A stretch of 21,995 nucleotides of DNA from Methanobacteriota archaeon. Lineage in GTDB: Archaea; Thermoplasmatota; Poseidoniia; MGIII; CG-Epi1. Position numbers and translations under genes: made by a program. The stretch is from contig JAAZXP010000014.1 in the NCBI GenBank assembly GCA_014240055.1, positions 1 through 21,995 of the forward strand. Direction: 5' to 3'. This document shows, piece by piece, positions 15,211 through 21,995 of this stretch; the stretch's first letter is position 1, and the number at the start of each line of letters is the position of its first letter. Below the pieces are notes generated by a model. The model ran no database searches. It saw nothing but the letters and a program-made list of their open reading frames with translations, and was not told the DNA's origin.

Positions 15211-15339
15211 ATGTCACCAGATGATAAAGAGGCTGAAATAACGCTTGGAAATGGTTCTTCGAATAGAAGGGCAAAGAGTTCTCCAACGCTTTTTAGCCTC
15301 TTTGAAAAAGTGGTAGACATCGTTAAAAAATATTGGTAA
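15211..15339 (+). CDS. 42-aa amphipathic small protein (putative)
   Basis: An ATG ORF of 42 residues ending 4 nt before the SAP-domain gene. It opens with a polar, charged half (MSPDDKEAEITLGNGSSNRR) and ends in an amphipathic helix (LFSLFEKVVDIVKKYW). In its favour are the placement, a TATA-like box 25 nt upstream and the otherwise unexplained gap. Against it are its short length and an alternative TATA box. No family recognised. Confidence 0.42.
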   Translation: MSPDDKEAEITLGNGSSNRRAKSSPTLFSLFEKVVDIVKKYW

Positions 15340-15343
15340 AAAA

Positions 15344-16288
15344 ATGGGTTGGTTCGGCGGAAAGAAAAAAGCAAAAAAAAGACCTCCAGTTCTGGAACCT
15401 GTAGGCGTACCTGCAGTTCAGGCTGCACCAGCGGCAGCGCCTGTGGCGCAACCAGTTGTAGCTAATCAAGGATTTCCTGCTGTACAGGCAGCACCAGCTG
15501 TGATTCAGCCAGTATCTACTGTACAACCTGTTGTAGAAGTAGCTCCCATCGGAGTTACTGCAGATAATAACGTGATGGTTTCTACAGACCCAACACCTGC
15601 CCCAATCGCGCCGAGTGCTACCGGATGGGCCAAAAAAAGTCAGAAACCCTTAATGGACATTCATAAAAAATTAGATCATATGATGGACTCTAAAGGAAAA
15701 AGTCTGGAAGATAGATACAAAGACCGATTTGGAGATATGCTACCTGAATCTGTTGCAACTGACTCAGCCCGTAAAGAATACAATGAAAATAAATCTAAAG
15801 ATAGTGATAAACCCAATATTGTCTTTAAACCTAGATCAAAACTTAAACTTACACCAAAAAACAAGAGTAAACCGGTAATTGAAAAGAATACCCCAATAGA
15901 AAGTAAAAAAGAGACAAAAAAGGCTACTCCAAGTATTGGAAGCAAAATTGGAGGAGGATTGAAAGTAGGGGGAGCTAAAACTAAATCTGCAATTGGAAGT
16001 GCTGGAGCTGCAGTAGGGCGTGGAGCTGGAGCTGTCAAATCAGGAATTGGACGAAGTGCTGGAGCTGTCAAATCAGGTATTGGAAGTGGAGCATCCCGAC
16101 TTATGGGATTATTCAAAAAAAGTGAAACTGAAAAAGTATCTACTAAAAAGACTTCTAAGCCAACTAAAGCTAAGAAAAATAAAAAAGACTATAATTCAAT
16201 GAAAATAGCCGAACTAAAGGCTGAACTAAAGAAAAAAGGATTGAAGACTTCAGGTAAAAAAGCAGAATTAATCAAAAGACTGAAATAA
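15344..16288 (+). CDS. SAP-domain protein with Ala/Pro and 11-residue Gly repeats
   Basis: 314 residues of modular low complexity. MGWFGGKKKAKKR is a basic N-terminus with an aromatic patch. An Ala/Pro/Val/Gln linker follows (about 18-92), then a charged region (about 100-135: DIHKKLDHMMDSKG) and Lys-rich stretches. A Gly/Ala segment with 11-residue repeats (GAVKSGIGRSA at 229-239, GAVKSGIGSGA at 240-250) comes next. It ends in a C-terminal SAP domain (283-314: MKIAELKAELKKKGLKTSGKKAELIKRL). SAP domains bind AT-rich DNA, so a chromatin-associated role is likely. The repeat resembles amphipathic 11-mers of synuclein/perilipin-type lipid-binding proteins, so it may also touch membrane. Converges on the DRG gene with a 1-bp gap. 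Confidence 0.8.
   Translation: MGWFGGKKKAKKRPPVLEPVGVPAVQAAPAAAPVAQPVVANQGFPAVQAAPAVIQPVSTVQPVVEVAPIGVTADNNVMVSTDPTPAPIAPSATGWAKKSQKPLMDIHKKLDHMMDSKGKSLEDRYKDRFGDMLPESVATDSARKEYNENKSKDSDKPNIVFKPRSKLKLTPKNKSKPVIEKNTPIESKKETKKATPSIGSKIGGGLKVGGAKTKSAIGSAGAAVGRGAGAVKSGIGRSAGAVKSGIGSGASRLMGLFKKSETEKVSTKKTSKPTKAKKNKKDYNSMKIAELKAELKKKGLKTSGKKAELIKRLK
16025..16090 (+). repeat. 33-bp in-frame tandem repeat (two units)
   Basis: Units 16025-16057 and 16058-16090 share an identical first 20 bases, then diverge; they encode the two 11-residue repeats of the SAP-domain protein. The near-identity at silent positions suggests a recent duplication. Confidence 0.8.
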
Positions 16289-16289
16289 T

Positions 16290-17381
16290 TTATCGGTGAG
16301 TAATAATGCTCACAATATCTTGGTCTTTAACATTATGATTTAAACCTACAGTTTGACCTGGAAATTTTGCCGAAGGACCCCAAACCTGCGAATAACGAAA
16401 TTTACGCTTAAAATCTCGATGTAAACGTTGACATATTTCAACTATGGTTGTTCCTTTTCTAACGACCATTGGTTCCTTAAGATCTGCCTTTTCACCCTGT
16501 GGTTTCATAAATATGGATATAAAATCCAATGAATCGTAAATCTGTTTCTTCAATTCTTTGATTCCTTTACCTAAAGGGGCTGCCACTTCTATTATCTTCT
16601 TATTACTGCACATATCTTTAACTGCTGGCAATTGTTCTTTTTCAATCATATCCACTTTCGTAATTACATCAAAAGAAGGGACATATACTCTAGTTTTAGC
16701 TAAGATATCAACTATGTCATCAATTGACATTAATTCTCTAAAAACTACTTGGGCATTAACTATACCGTACTCTCTAACGATTGTCTTAATCGCTTCATCT
16801 TCAAGCTCTTGGCCTACTGTCGAAATAACCTCAATACCTCCAATTCCTGTTTTTGAAACACTACCGTTTGGAGGCCGACTGTTAAGACGAACACCTGAAT
16901 CAAATAATTCTTTAAGAATAATATGAGGTGCTGGTTCGACCGCATCAATTACATGTATTATCAGATCTGCGGAACGTATAACGGAAAGAACTTCTTTTCC
17001 ACGGCCAGCACCTCTTGCCGCACCCTCAATTAAACCAGGTAAATCTAAAATTTGAATATTAGCGTCCTTATATTTCAAAACACCAGGAACTACATCTAAA
17101 GTAGTAAATGCATAAGAGCCAGTTTCACTATCTGCATCTGTAAGACAATTAAGTAAAGTGGATTTACCAACACTAGGCAAGCCAACTAAAGCAACAGTAG
17201 CATCTCCTGCTTTACGAACTCCATAACCACTTCCTTTAGGACCTGAAGAACTAACTACTACTTCCTCTATTAATTGTGCCAGTTTTGCTTTTAATTTACC
17301 AATATGGTGCTGAGTAGCTTTATTGTACTTAGTATTTCCAATTTCCTCCTCAATTTCAGCAATCTTATCAGTAAGAGACAC
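16290..17381 (-). CDS. DRG-family GTPase with TGS domain
   Basis: A 363-residue archaeal developmentally-regulated-GTP-binding-type protein, an Obg-superfamily GTPase associated with ribosomes. Residues 1-45 are the coiled N-terminal region. G1 is GLPSVGKS (67-74), G3 is DLPG (113-116) within LPGLIEGAARGAGRGKE, and G4 is TKVD (241-244) where NKxD is usual. The C-terminal TGS domain (about 290-363) shows VVRKGTTIVEIC and RYSQVWGPSAKFPGQTVG. GTG start; a TATA-like element (plus strand 17404-17410) sits about 26 nt upstream. Confidence 0.95.
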   Translation of the reverse strand: MSLTDKIAEIEEEIGNTKYNKATQHHIGKLKAKLAQLIEEVVVSSSGPKGSGYGVRKAGDATVALVGLPSVGKSTLLNCLTDADSETGSYAFTTLDVVPGVLKYKDANIQILDLPGLIEGAARGAGRGKEVLSVIRSADLIIHVIDAVEPAPHIILKELFDSGVRLNSRPPNGSVSKTGIGGIEVISTVGQELEDEAIKTIVREYGIVNAQVVFRELMSIDDIVDILAKTRVYVPSFDVITKVDMIEKEQLPAVKDMCSNKKIIEVAAPLGKGIKELKKQIYDSLDFISIFMKPQGEKADLKEPMVVRKGTTIVEICQRLHRDFKRKFRYSQVWGPSAKFPGQTVGLNHNVKDQDIVSIITHR

Positions 17382-17429
17382 AAAGCTTCAGGTTTAAGGG
17401 GGGATTAAACGTATTGAGTTGACATCAAC

Positions 17430-17437
17430 TATAAAAT
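17430..17437 (+). promoter_or_regulatory. TATA box for the acidic protein-Pop5-like unit
   Basis: TATAAAAT is centred 25-26 nt upstream of the ATG at 17459, a near-consensus archaeal TATA with leaderless spacing. In this 77-bp divergent gap the DRG gene has its own minus-strand box (17404-17410), so here the two promoters are separate. Confidence 0.6.
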
Positions 17438-17458
17438 TGCACCACTATTTATCATATC

Positions 17459-18106
17459 ATGGACTATCCTTGGAGTAACAAAGTAAAAGAAGATGTACCT
17501 GAAGAAAATGAAGTCATTGAAAATGAAAAAACTGTTGGTGACGAAGACAATACTGTATGGGATAATGATGACCCAAGAGCTATCTTATTGAATATACTCA
17601 AACTTGAAGGGTACAAAATGGATTCAGGAGAATTATTCAATGCATATAGAGAAGCATCTGGAGAAAAAGAAAGTTCCAATATAATGGAATCATTTAAGAA
17701 AGGTCTTGATCAACTTTCAGAAATTGGGAAAATTAGATCTGATAGTAATGGAAATATAATGACTATTCAAGATTATGATAGAGAAAAATCTCAAGCTTCT
17801 ACTGATGAATCAGATAAAGAAGAAGAAGTTACAGATGAAACTGAAGAAATGGTAGATAATTCCCAAAAAGATATAGATATTGAAAAAGAAAATGAACAGA
17901 ATGGTGATAATGGTGAAACAAATTCTGATGATTTAGAATCTATTATTAAATTAAAAGAAGAAACGGATTCATGGTTAATTGAAAAACTAAAGAATAATAA
18001 CTCTAATAGTAATGAGACTGAATTAAGAGAAGAAGTTAAAGAGTTAAAGCAACGAATAGAAAAATTGGAAATCGTAATAAAGAATATTACAAAAGCCTTT
18101 GAATAA
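17459..18106 (+). CDS. Acidic protein with possible winged helix and coiled coil
   Basis: 215 residues, unrecognised. Three parts are visible. The N-terminus is acidic and Trp-bearing (DYPWSNK, TVWDNDDP). A folded helical stretch (about 38-105: AILLNILKLEGYKMDSGELFNAYREA and LDQLSEIGKIRSDSNGNI) ends in a beta-hairpin-like turn and could be a winged helix. A very acidic, Asn/Glu/Asp-rich linker (about 110-165) leads to a C-terminal coiled coil (187-213: LREEVKELKQRIEKLEIVIKNI). It overlaps the Pop5-like gene by 1 nt (TAATG), so a link to RNA processing or nucleic-acid binding is suggested by context only. Confidence 0.75.
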   Translation: MDYPWSNKVKEDVPEENEVIENEKTVGDEDNTVWDNDDPRAILLNILKLEGYKMDSGELFNAYREASGEKESSNIMESFKKGLDQLSEIGKIRSDSNGNIMTIQDYDREKSQASTDESDKEEEVTDETEEMVDNSQKDIDIEKENEQNGDNGETNSDDLESIIKLKEETDSWLIEKLKNNNSNSNETELREEVKELKQRIEKLEIVIKNITKAFE

Positions 18107-18387
18107 TGGTAGTTAAAGAAAAAAGGGGAAGGAAAAGATACATCCTCTTTAAGCATTCAAATAAAGGTCCAAAAAGTAATTTAATTAATTTTTTTAGAAA
18201 GAAAATTGGAAGTTTAGAAGCTAAAATAAAGTGTAAACTGATTAAAGCTGATACTGAAAAAGGAATTGTAAGAGTTGATCACACCCTATCAGAAATCTCA
18301 AAAAAAATAATGAATAATGAAAGCGATGAACTTAAAATTATCACAATAAAAACAAGTGGAACAATAAAAGGCTTAAAAAATATCTAG
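18106..18387 (+). CDS. rnp2: Ribonuclease P protein component 2 (Pop5/Rpp14-like)
   Basis: 93 residues resembling the archaeal Pop5 subunit of RNase P, which supports the catalytic RNA in tRNA 5' maturation. Evidence: RGRKRYILFKH at the N-terminal strand, CKLIKADTEKGIVRVDH in the middle (family: a Lys/Phe-x-x-x-x-GI-V-R strand) and the characteristic C-terminal TSGTIKGLKN. It is shorter than usual (archaeal Pop5 is commonly 110-140 residues), apparently by a compacted helical middle. No Rpp30 gene adjoins it. I judge the family likely but not certain. Confidence 0.75.
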   Translation: MVVKEKRGRKRYILFKHSNKGPKSNLINFFRKKIGSLEAKIKCKLIKADTEKGIVRVDHTLSEISKKIMNNESDELKIITIKTSGTIKGLKNI

Positions 18388-18394
18388 AGCAACC

Positions 18395-18402
18395 ATTAAT
18401 TA
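18395..18402 (+). promoter_or_regulatory. TATA-like box for membrane protein-hel308 unit
   Basis: ATTAATTA is centred about 26 nt upstream of the ATG at 18425, in the 37-nt gap after the Pop5-like gene. It would drive a transcript through hel308. Confidence 0.42.
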
Positions 18403-18424
18403 TGGGACTAGCACTGAATAAATA

Positions 18425-18964
18425 ATGGTTGACCAAAATGATTCTGAAGGATGGGAGGAAACCCAATACGAATCTTTGGATTGGGGAGGTGATGAAGATA
18501 ATGGAAGTAATTCAGTTTCATTATATCCTACTACCAGTAAGCCATCTCAAGCTGCCATAGCTTTACTTCTTGCCGGATTCATACTGTTAGGAACTGCTAC
18601 AACAATGAATGGAATACTGAGTGATAGTGAAAAAATACAAGGTGTCACCATAAAATATAATGAAGTAATGGGTGAAATGGGTATTCAAGTTGATGATGAA
18701 GATAATGAAATTGATGAATCCTTTGTCCGTCAGGTTTTAAAATTTGGAATGTTCTGGGAATTAATCTGTGCAATTCTTACCTTTGTTGCAAGTGCCTTAT
18801 TGATGATGAGACAGAATTATAATATTGTATTAATTGGATGTGCTGCAGCCATTATTGGTCTTGGAGGCTTATTATTATCAACATTATTTGGAGCAATCGC
18901 CTTGTACCTGACTTTTCAAAGTAAACCTGAATTTGGTATAAATGATCAAGATGAGAGCTGGTGA
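18425..18964 (+). CDS. Multi-pass membrane protein with acidic Trp-rich N-terminus
   Basis: 179 residues, unrecognised. The N-terminal 30 residues are acidic with Trp (EGWEETQYESLDWGGDEDN). Hydrophobic segments lie at about 42-64, 108-127 and 133-164, the last long enough for two short helices. An acidic loop (about 88-100) separates the first two, and the tail ends DQDESW. The stop overlaps the GTG of hel308 (GTGA, 18961-18964), making them one transcript, though a functional tie to a helicase is unclear. The same N-terminal composition appears on other membrane proteins in this window. Confidence 0.75.
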   Translation: MVDQNDSEGWEETQYESLDWGGDEDNGSNSVSLYPTTSKPSQAAIALLLAGFILLGTATTMNGILSDSEKIQGVTIKYNEVMGEMGIQVDDEDNEIDESFVRQVLKFGMFWELICAILTFVASALLMMRQNYNIVLIGCAAAIIGLGGLLLSTLFGAIALYLTFQSKPEFGINDQDESW

Positions 18965-21117
18965 GGTTGTTATCGGAACTATTAGATTATCTAAAAATTA
19001 AAGAATTATATCCTCCACAAAAAGAGGCTGTTGCTCTTGTTGAAAAAGGAGAATCTGTTTTGATGTCTGTACCGACTGCAGCTGGCAAAACTTTAGTTGC
19101 GTATGCTGCATTAATAAGAGCTGTAAAAGCTAAGAAAAAAGGCATTTATCTTGTACCATTGCGAGCGTTGGCATGGGAAAAAGTAAATGAATTAAAAGAC
19201 ATATGTAAAAATATACTCAATGGTGCAAAAATTGGAGTTTCTGTCGGAGACTATGACAAAGCTAGAGGATTATCAAAATATGACATTATCGTTTCAACCT
19301 CTGAAAGAGCTGATTCCTTAATTCGGCATAATCCTTCATGGTTATCTGAAGTGGAATGCTTAGTATCAGATGAGATACACTTGCTTAATGATTCTGGTAG
19401 AGGGCCTACACTTGAAATAACACTTTCCAAATTTAGAGAAATAAATCCAAATATACAGATTATAGGGCTTTCAGCTACAGTTTCCAATTCTAGAGAAATA
19501 GCTGATTGGTTAGATGCAAAATTAGTTGAAAGTGATTTTAGACCTGTACCTCTCAGAAAGGGGATTTCACTGGAGGGGACTGTTGAATGGGAAGATGGTG
19601 AAAAAAAATACATGGGTTTGGATGGTGTTGAAGGAATTGCAATTGATAATTTACCTGAACAATGTTTGGTGTTTGTTGGAACACGAAGATCTGCAGAAGC
19701 TCAAGCAAAAAAATTGAGCCGGATGGTAGGTGGGAAATTAGACGAAACACAGAAAAAAGAATTAGAGAAATTTGCAGAACAAATTCAAAAAAATGCCGAT
19801 GAAATAACTTCTGTCGATTCTAATTTATCAAAATTAATTTCAAATGGAGTAGCTTACCACCACGCAGGATTAACAAATAGACAGAGACAAATAATTGAAA
19901 CGGCTTTTAAAGAAAAATCGCTAAAAGCACTATGTGCAACCCCAACCTTGGCAGCTGGAGTAAACTTACCTGCTAGAAGAGTCATTATTAGAGATTTGAG
20001 CCGTTGGGATTCTTCTTTTCAATCCAATCAACCATTACCTGTCTTAGAAGTTCAGCAAATGTTGGGAAGAGCAGGAAGGCCTGGCTTTGATGTTGATGGA
20101 CAAGGCGTGTTAATTGCTAAAAAAAGAGAACAAGTAGAATCTTTCACGGAGCGCTATTTTGAAGGTGAAACTGAACCTGTAATTTCTAGATTGGGTAGTG
20201 AGCCTGCACTAAGAACTCATCTTTTATCTCTAATTACTTCTGGAACAATCAATACAAGAGAGGGACTTCATAAATTCCTTGAAAAAACACTATTTGGGGC
20301 ACAAGGAGAACTGTGGCGAACGCAACATAGACTCAATAAAGTTCTTGATTTCTTAGATGAAGAAAAGCTAATTAAGATTGAAGGTAAAAAAAATAACGAA
20401 TTTCAACCTGCCAGCGAAGTGGTAGAAGAAAAATTAAAACCTACTGCATTTGGAAGAAAAGTATCCCAATTATATATTGATCCTTTATCTGGAGTAATAA
20501 TTAGAAATGCATTAGAATCTGATGTTGAAGCAAATTCACTGGGTTTATTGCATGCACTTGCAAGAACACCAGACATCTATTCATTATACGTTAGAAAAAA
20601 TGAAATGGAAACTTACCTGACACATCTCATGCAGATGGAAGGTGACCTAATGCTACCACCTCCTGTAGAGCATGTGGAGCTGGAATTCTATTTATGGGAT
20701 TTAAAAACAGCTCTACTGATAATGGATTGGATTGAAGAAACACCAGAAGAGCATCTACTAAAACGATATTCAACAACACCAGGAGATATTAGAGCTAAAG
20801 TAGAAACTGCTGAATGGATACTTTACGCCATGAGTGAACTGGCTGAACTTTTGTCTCCTTCTAATACTAAAATGATTACTGAATTAAGAATTAGAGTAAA
20901 TAATGGCGTTAGAAAGGAATTATTACCTTTACTAGAAATTGATTCTATAGGGAGAGTTCGAGCAAGATCTCTATTTAATGCAGGATTTACCAGTCAAAGT
21001 TCAATACGTGATGCAAGGCCTTCAGAGCTAAACAGTATTGCAGGAATTGGAACTAAATTGGCTGAAAAACTGGCCGGAAGAAAAGATTCTGAACAACTTC
21101 GTTTTGAGTTAGGCTAA
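18961..21117 (+). CDS. hel308: Hel308 DNA helicase (Ski2-like, HelQ family)
   Basis: A 3'-5' superfamily 2 helicase acting on stalled replication forks. 718 residues with all motifs: Q-motif region YPPQ (17-20), Walker A PTAAGKT (38-44), DEIH (137-140), SAT (171-173), FVGTRRSAE (238-246), AYHHAGLTNRQR (298-309), ATPTLAAGVNLPARR (326-340) and QMLGRAGRPG (367-376). A winged-helix and ratchet region follow, and a C-terminal helix-hairpin-helix (RARSLFNAGFTSQ ... LNSIAGIGTKLAEKL). The DEIH box (rather than DEAH) is common in archaeal Hel308. The GTG start overlaps the upstream gene by 4 nt; no earlier start fits. Confidence 0.96.
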   Translation: MRLLSELLDYLKIKELYPPQKEAVALVEKGESVLMSVPTAAGKTLVAYAALIRAVKAKKKGIYLVPLRALAWEKVNELKDICKNILNGAKIGVSVGDYDKARGLSKYDIIVSTSERADSLIRHNPSWLSEVECLVSDEIHLLNDSGRGPTLEITLSKFREINPNIQIIGLSATVSNSREIADWLDAKLVESDFRPVPLRKGISLEGTVEWEDGEKKYMGLDGVEGIAIDNLPEQCLVFVGTRRSAEAQAKKLSRMVGGKLDETQKKELEKFAEQIQKNADEITSVDSNLSKLISNGVAYHHAGLTNRQRQIIETAFKEKSLKALCATPTLAAGVNLPARRVIIRDLSRWDSSFQSNQPLPVLEVQQMLGRAGRPGFDVDGQGVLIAKKREQVESFTERYFEGETEPVISRLGSEPALRTHLLSLITSGTINTREGLHKFLEKTLFGAQGELWRTQHRLNKVLDFLDEEKLIKIEGKKNNEFQPASEVVEEKLKPTAFGRKVSQLYIDPLSGVIIRNALESDVEANSLGLLHALARTPDIYSLYVRKNEMETYLTHLMQMEGDLMLPPPVEHVELEFYLWDLKTALLIMDWIEETPEEHLLKRYSTTPGDIRAKVETAEWILYAMSELAELLSPSNTKMITELRIRVNNGVRKELLPLLEIDSIGRVRARSLFNAGFTSQSSIRDARPSELNSIAGIGTKLAEKLAGRKDSEQLRFELG

Positions 21118-21121
21118 TTAA
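21115..21121 (+). promoter_or_regulatory. TATA-like box overlapping the hel308 stop codon
   Basis: TAATTAA is centred 25 nt upstream of the ATG at 21143; its first three bases are the hel308 stop. It could give the following gene and the RFC gene their own transcript. Confidence 0.4.
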
Positions 21122-21142
21122 CAGCACTCCTCTGGACATTAA

Positions 21143-21940
21143 ATGGTTAGATTTGTCAAAGACCAGCCAGATGCATACATTTACAGTAGTTTTGGTTCTA
21201 GAATGTTTGTAGCTGGATTTCTATTGACTTTAGTTTTTATTTTAGAAGCTGTTGCTGTATTCCTCTATAGTGATTTTATCATTGAACTCGTGGGAAAGCG
21301 CTTTGATATTTTGATGAATCTCCCCTTAATCAGTATGGTTTTAACAGGAATTATTTACATTACAACCATGTTTATGCCAATCGTTGGAGCAACTACTCTA
21401 ATCTCATTATTCGTAATAAAACGTACATACAAAAAATTAGAAAAATTGAATGTAGATAGTAAAAATTCACTGACTCTGATAATGATGGCTAGAATTGTTT
21501 TTATTGCAGCAGGATTAGCAACCTATGCTCCTTTATTCATGGTCTTTGAAGCTATGATAAATAAATCGGTACCAGTAAGTACAATAAACTATTTTCAAAC
21601 TCAATACATGAGCGTCTTCTTCACTCTACTTAGCCTTGGTTTATTCTTAACTTTAATCTCACCTATCGTACAGCTTTATGGTCGAACAAAAAGTCGTTCA
21701 CTCATTTTTTCAGGTCTTTTAGCCTTCACATTATGTGCTTCAATTATTTATTTAGCCAACGGAGATTGGAATATATCTATTTTCAAACTAAAAGACAGTA
21801 GTGAATTCAAAAGCTCTTTCGCAACAGCAATGGGAACTGCAGGAATATGTATTTTAGTTATATTTTGGATTATATCAAATAATGCAAAATCAATACTCAA
21901 ATATCAAAAATTGCATTTTACAATGAAATTAGGTGAATAA
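21143..21940 (+). CDS. Polytopic membrane protein
   Basis: 265 residues of unknown family with about seven hydrophobic helices: near 22-45, 53-73, 75-95, 110-140, 150-175, 188-205 and 228-246. It has a short polar N-terminus (MVRFVKDQPDAYIYSSFGSR) and a basic C-terminal tail (KSILKYQKLHFTMK). There are no recognisable catalytic or transport motifs and no CBS or nucleotide-binding domain. It overlaps the RFC start by 1 nt (TAATG), so it is probably co-transcribed with the clamp loader. Confidence 0.75.
   Translation: MVRFVKDQPDAYIYSSFGSRMFVAGFLLTLVFILEAVAVFLYSDFIIELVGKRFDILMNLPLISMVLTGIIYITTMFMPIVGATTLISLFVIKRTYKKLEKLNVDSKNSLTLIMMARIVFIAAGLATYAPLFMVFEAMINKSVPVSTINYFQTQYMSVFFTLLSLGLFLTLISPIVQLYGRTKSRSLIFSGLLAFTLCASIIYLANGDWNISIFKLKDSSEFKSSFATAMGTAGICILVIFWIISNNAKSILKYQKLHFTMKLGE
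21931..21936 (+). promoter_or_regulatory. Shine-Dalgarno motif for RFC gene
   Basis: AGGTGA lies inside the end of the upstream gene, 3 nt before ATG 21940. It fits internal initiation on a polycistronic mRNA. Confidence 0.5.
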
Positions 21941-21995
21941 TGGAAGCTTGGGCTGAAAAATATAGGCCAAATAGTCTTTCCGAAATTATAGGCAA
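21940..21995 (+). CDS. Replication factor C (clamp loader) subunit, 3' partial
   Basis: Only the first 18 codons are inside the window. They read MEAWAEKYRPNSLSEIIG, the hallmark N-terminus of RFC subunits (W-x-EKYRP-x-x-L-x-E-I/V-G), which load PCNA at primer ends. Small subunits typically start this way with a few residues before the Trp, but large subunits share the motif, so small versus large cannot be decided here. Its nearness to hel308 gives a replication/repair neighbourhood. Confidence 0.88.
   Translation, partial: MEAWAEKYRPNSLSEIIG

Noticed and set aside
15676..16116. Minus-strand Pro-rich ORF of 146 codons opposite the SAP gene
   Set aside because: The Pro/Ala/Leu pattern is the complement of the Gly/Ala repeats; the SAP domain fixes the coding strand.
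17791..18156. Minus-strand Ser/Phe-rich ORF opposite the acidic protein
   Set aside because: Its composition is the complement of Glu/Asp codons, and it spans the junction of two genuine plus-strand genes.
1..21995. CRISPR array, insertion sequence, integrase or defence genes
   Set aside because: Looked for regularly spaced repeats, transposase motifs and phage genes; none seen. The only tandem repeat is the two-unit coding repeat in the SAP gene.

Overview
The window is a gene-dense, AT-rich stretch of an archaeal chromosome. Archaeal identity is shown directly by genes for ribosomal protein eS17, TATA-binding protein, Dph2, an RNase P Pop5-like subunit, Hel308, a DRG-type GTPase, a geranylgeranyl-reductase-family protein and the first codons of an RFC clamp-loader subunit. 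The low GC content, compact layout, CARDB/PKD surface protein with a cytoplasmic zinc ribbon, and class 2 (quinone-linked) dihydroorotate dehydrogenase together suggest a free-living planktonic euryarchaeon of the Marine Group II/III (Poseidoniia-like) lineage. That assignment is inference; no 16S gene is present. I see no insertion sequence, integrase, CRISPR array or phage gene.

Layout. 1-3376: 3' end of a large CARDB/PKD surface protein, convergent with pyrD and a small membrane protein on the minus strand. 3377-5122: a 49-bp divergent promoter, a GT2 glycosyltransferase, and a convergent anchored surface protein. 5174-6651 (minus): an eS17-geranylgeranyl reductase pair. 6652-7722: a PRC-barrel gene, tRNA-Gln(CUG), a 57-aa two-helix membrane protein and a PqqD-like protein. 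7770-10292: dph2, tbp and an AsnB-like ATP-dependent ligase. 10327-15165: a MazG-like pyrophosphohydrolase, citrate synthase, TsaC-type tRNA t6A enzyme, methionine aminopeptidase and a ClC-CBS chloride transporter. 15211-17381: a 42-aa ORF, a SAP-domain repeat protein and the convergent DRG GTPase. 17459-21995: an acidic coiled-coil protein, the Pop5-like gene, a membrane protein, hel308, another membrane protein and the start of an RFC gene.

How the genes work together. Most are housekeeping: translation and tRNA/elongation-factor maturation (eS17, TsaC, Dph2, MetAP, tRNA-Gln, RNase P), transcription (TBP), replication/repair (Hel308, RFC), ether lipids and surface glycosylation (GGR, GT2), and central metabolism (citrate synthase, PyrD). 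Genes that begin transcription units usually show a TATA-like box centred about 23-30 nt before the start codon with no room for a leader, so leaderless mRNAs appear to dominate. Genes inside operons often overlap their upstream neighbour by 1-11 nt, and several of these carry a Shine-Dalgarno-like motif.

The least ordinary items are: a TBP whose first repeat has lost an intercalating Phe; a ClC protein lacking both glutamates needed for proton coupling; a SAP-domain protein with synuclein/perilipin-like 11-residue repeats; a Trp-plus-acid motif recurring in several otherwise unrelated proteins, mostly on the cytoplasmic side of membrane segments; and a compact symmetric bidirectional promoter. 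I do not see a single obvious large new system such as a defence island.
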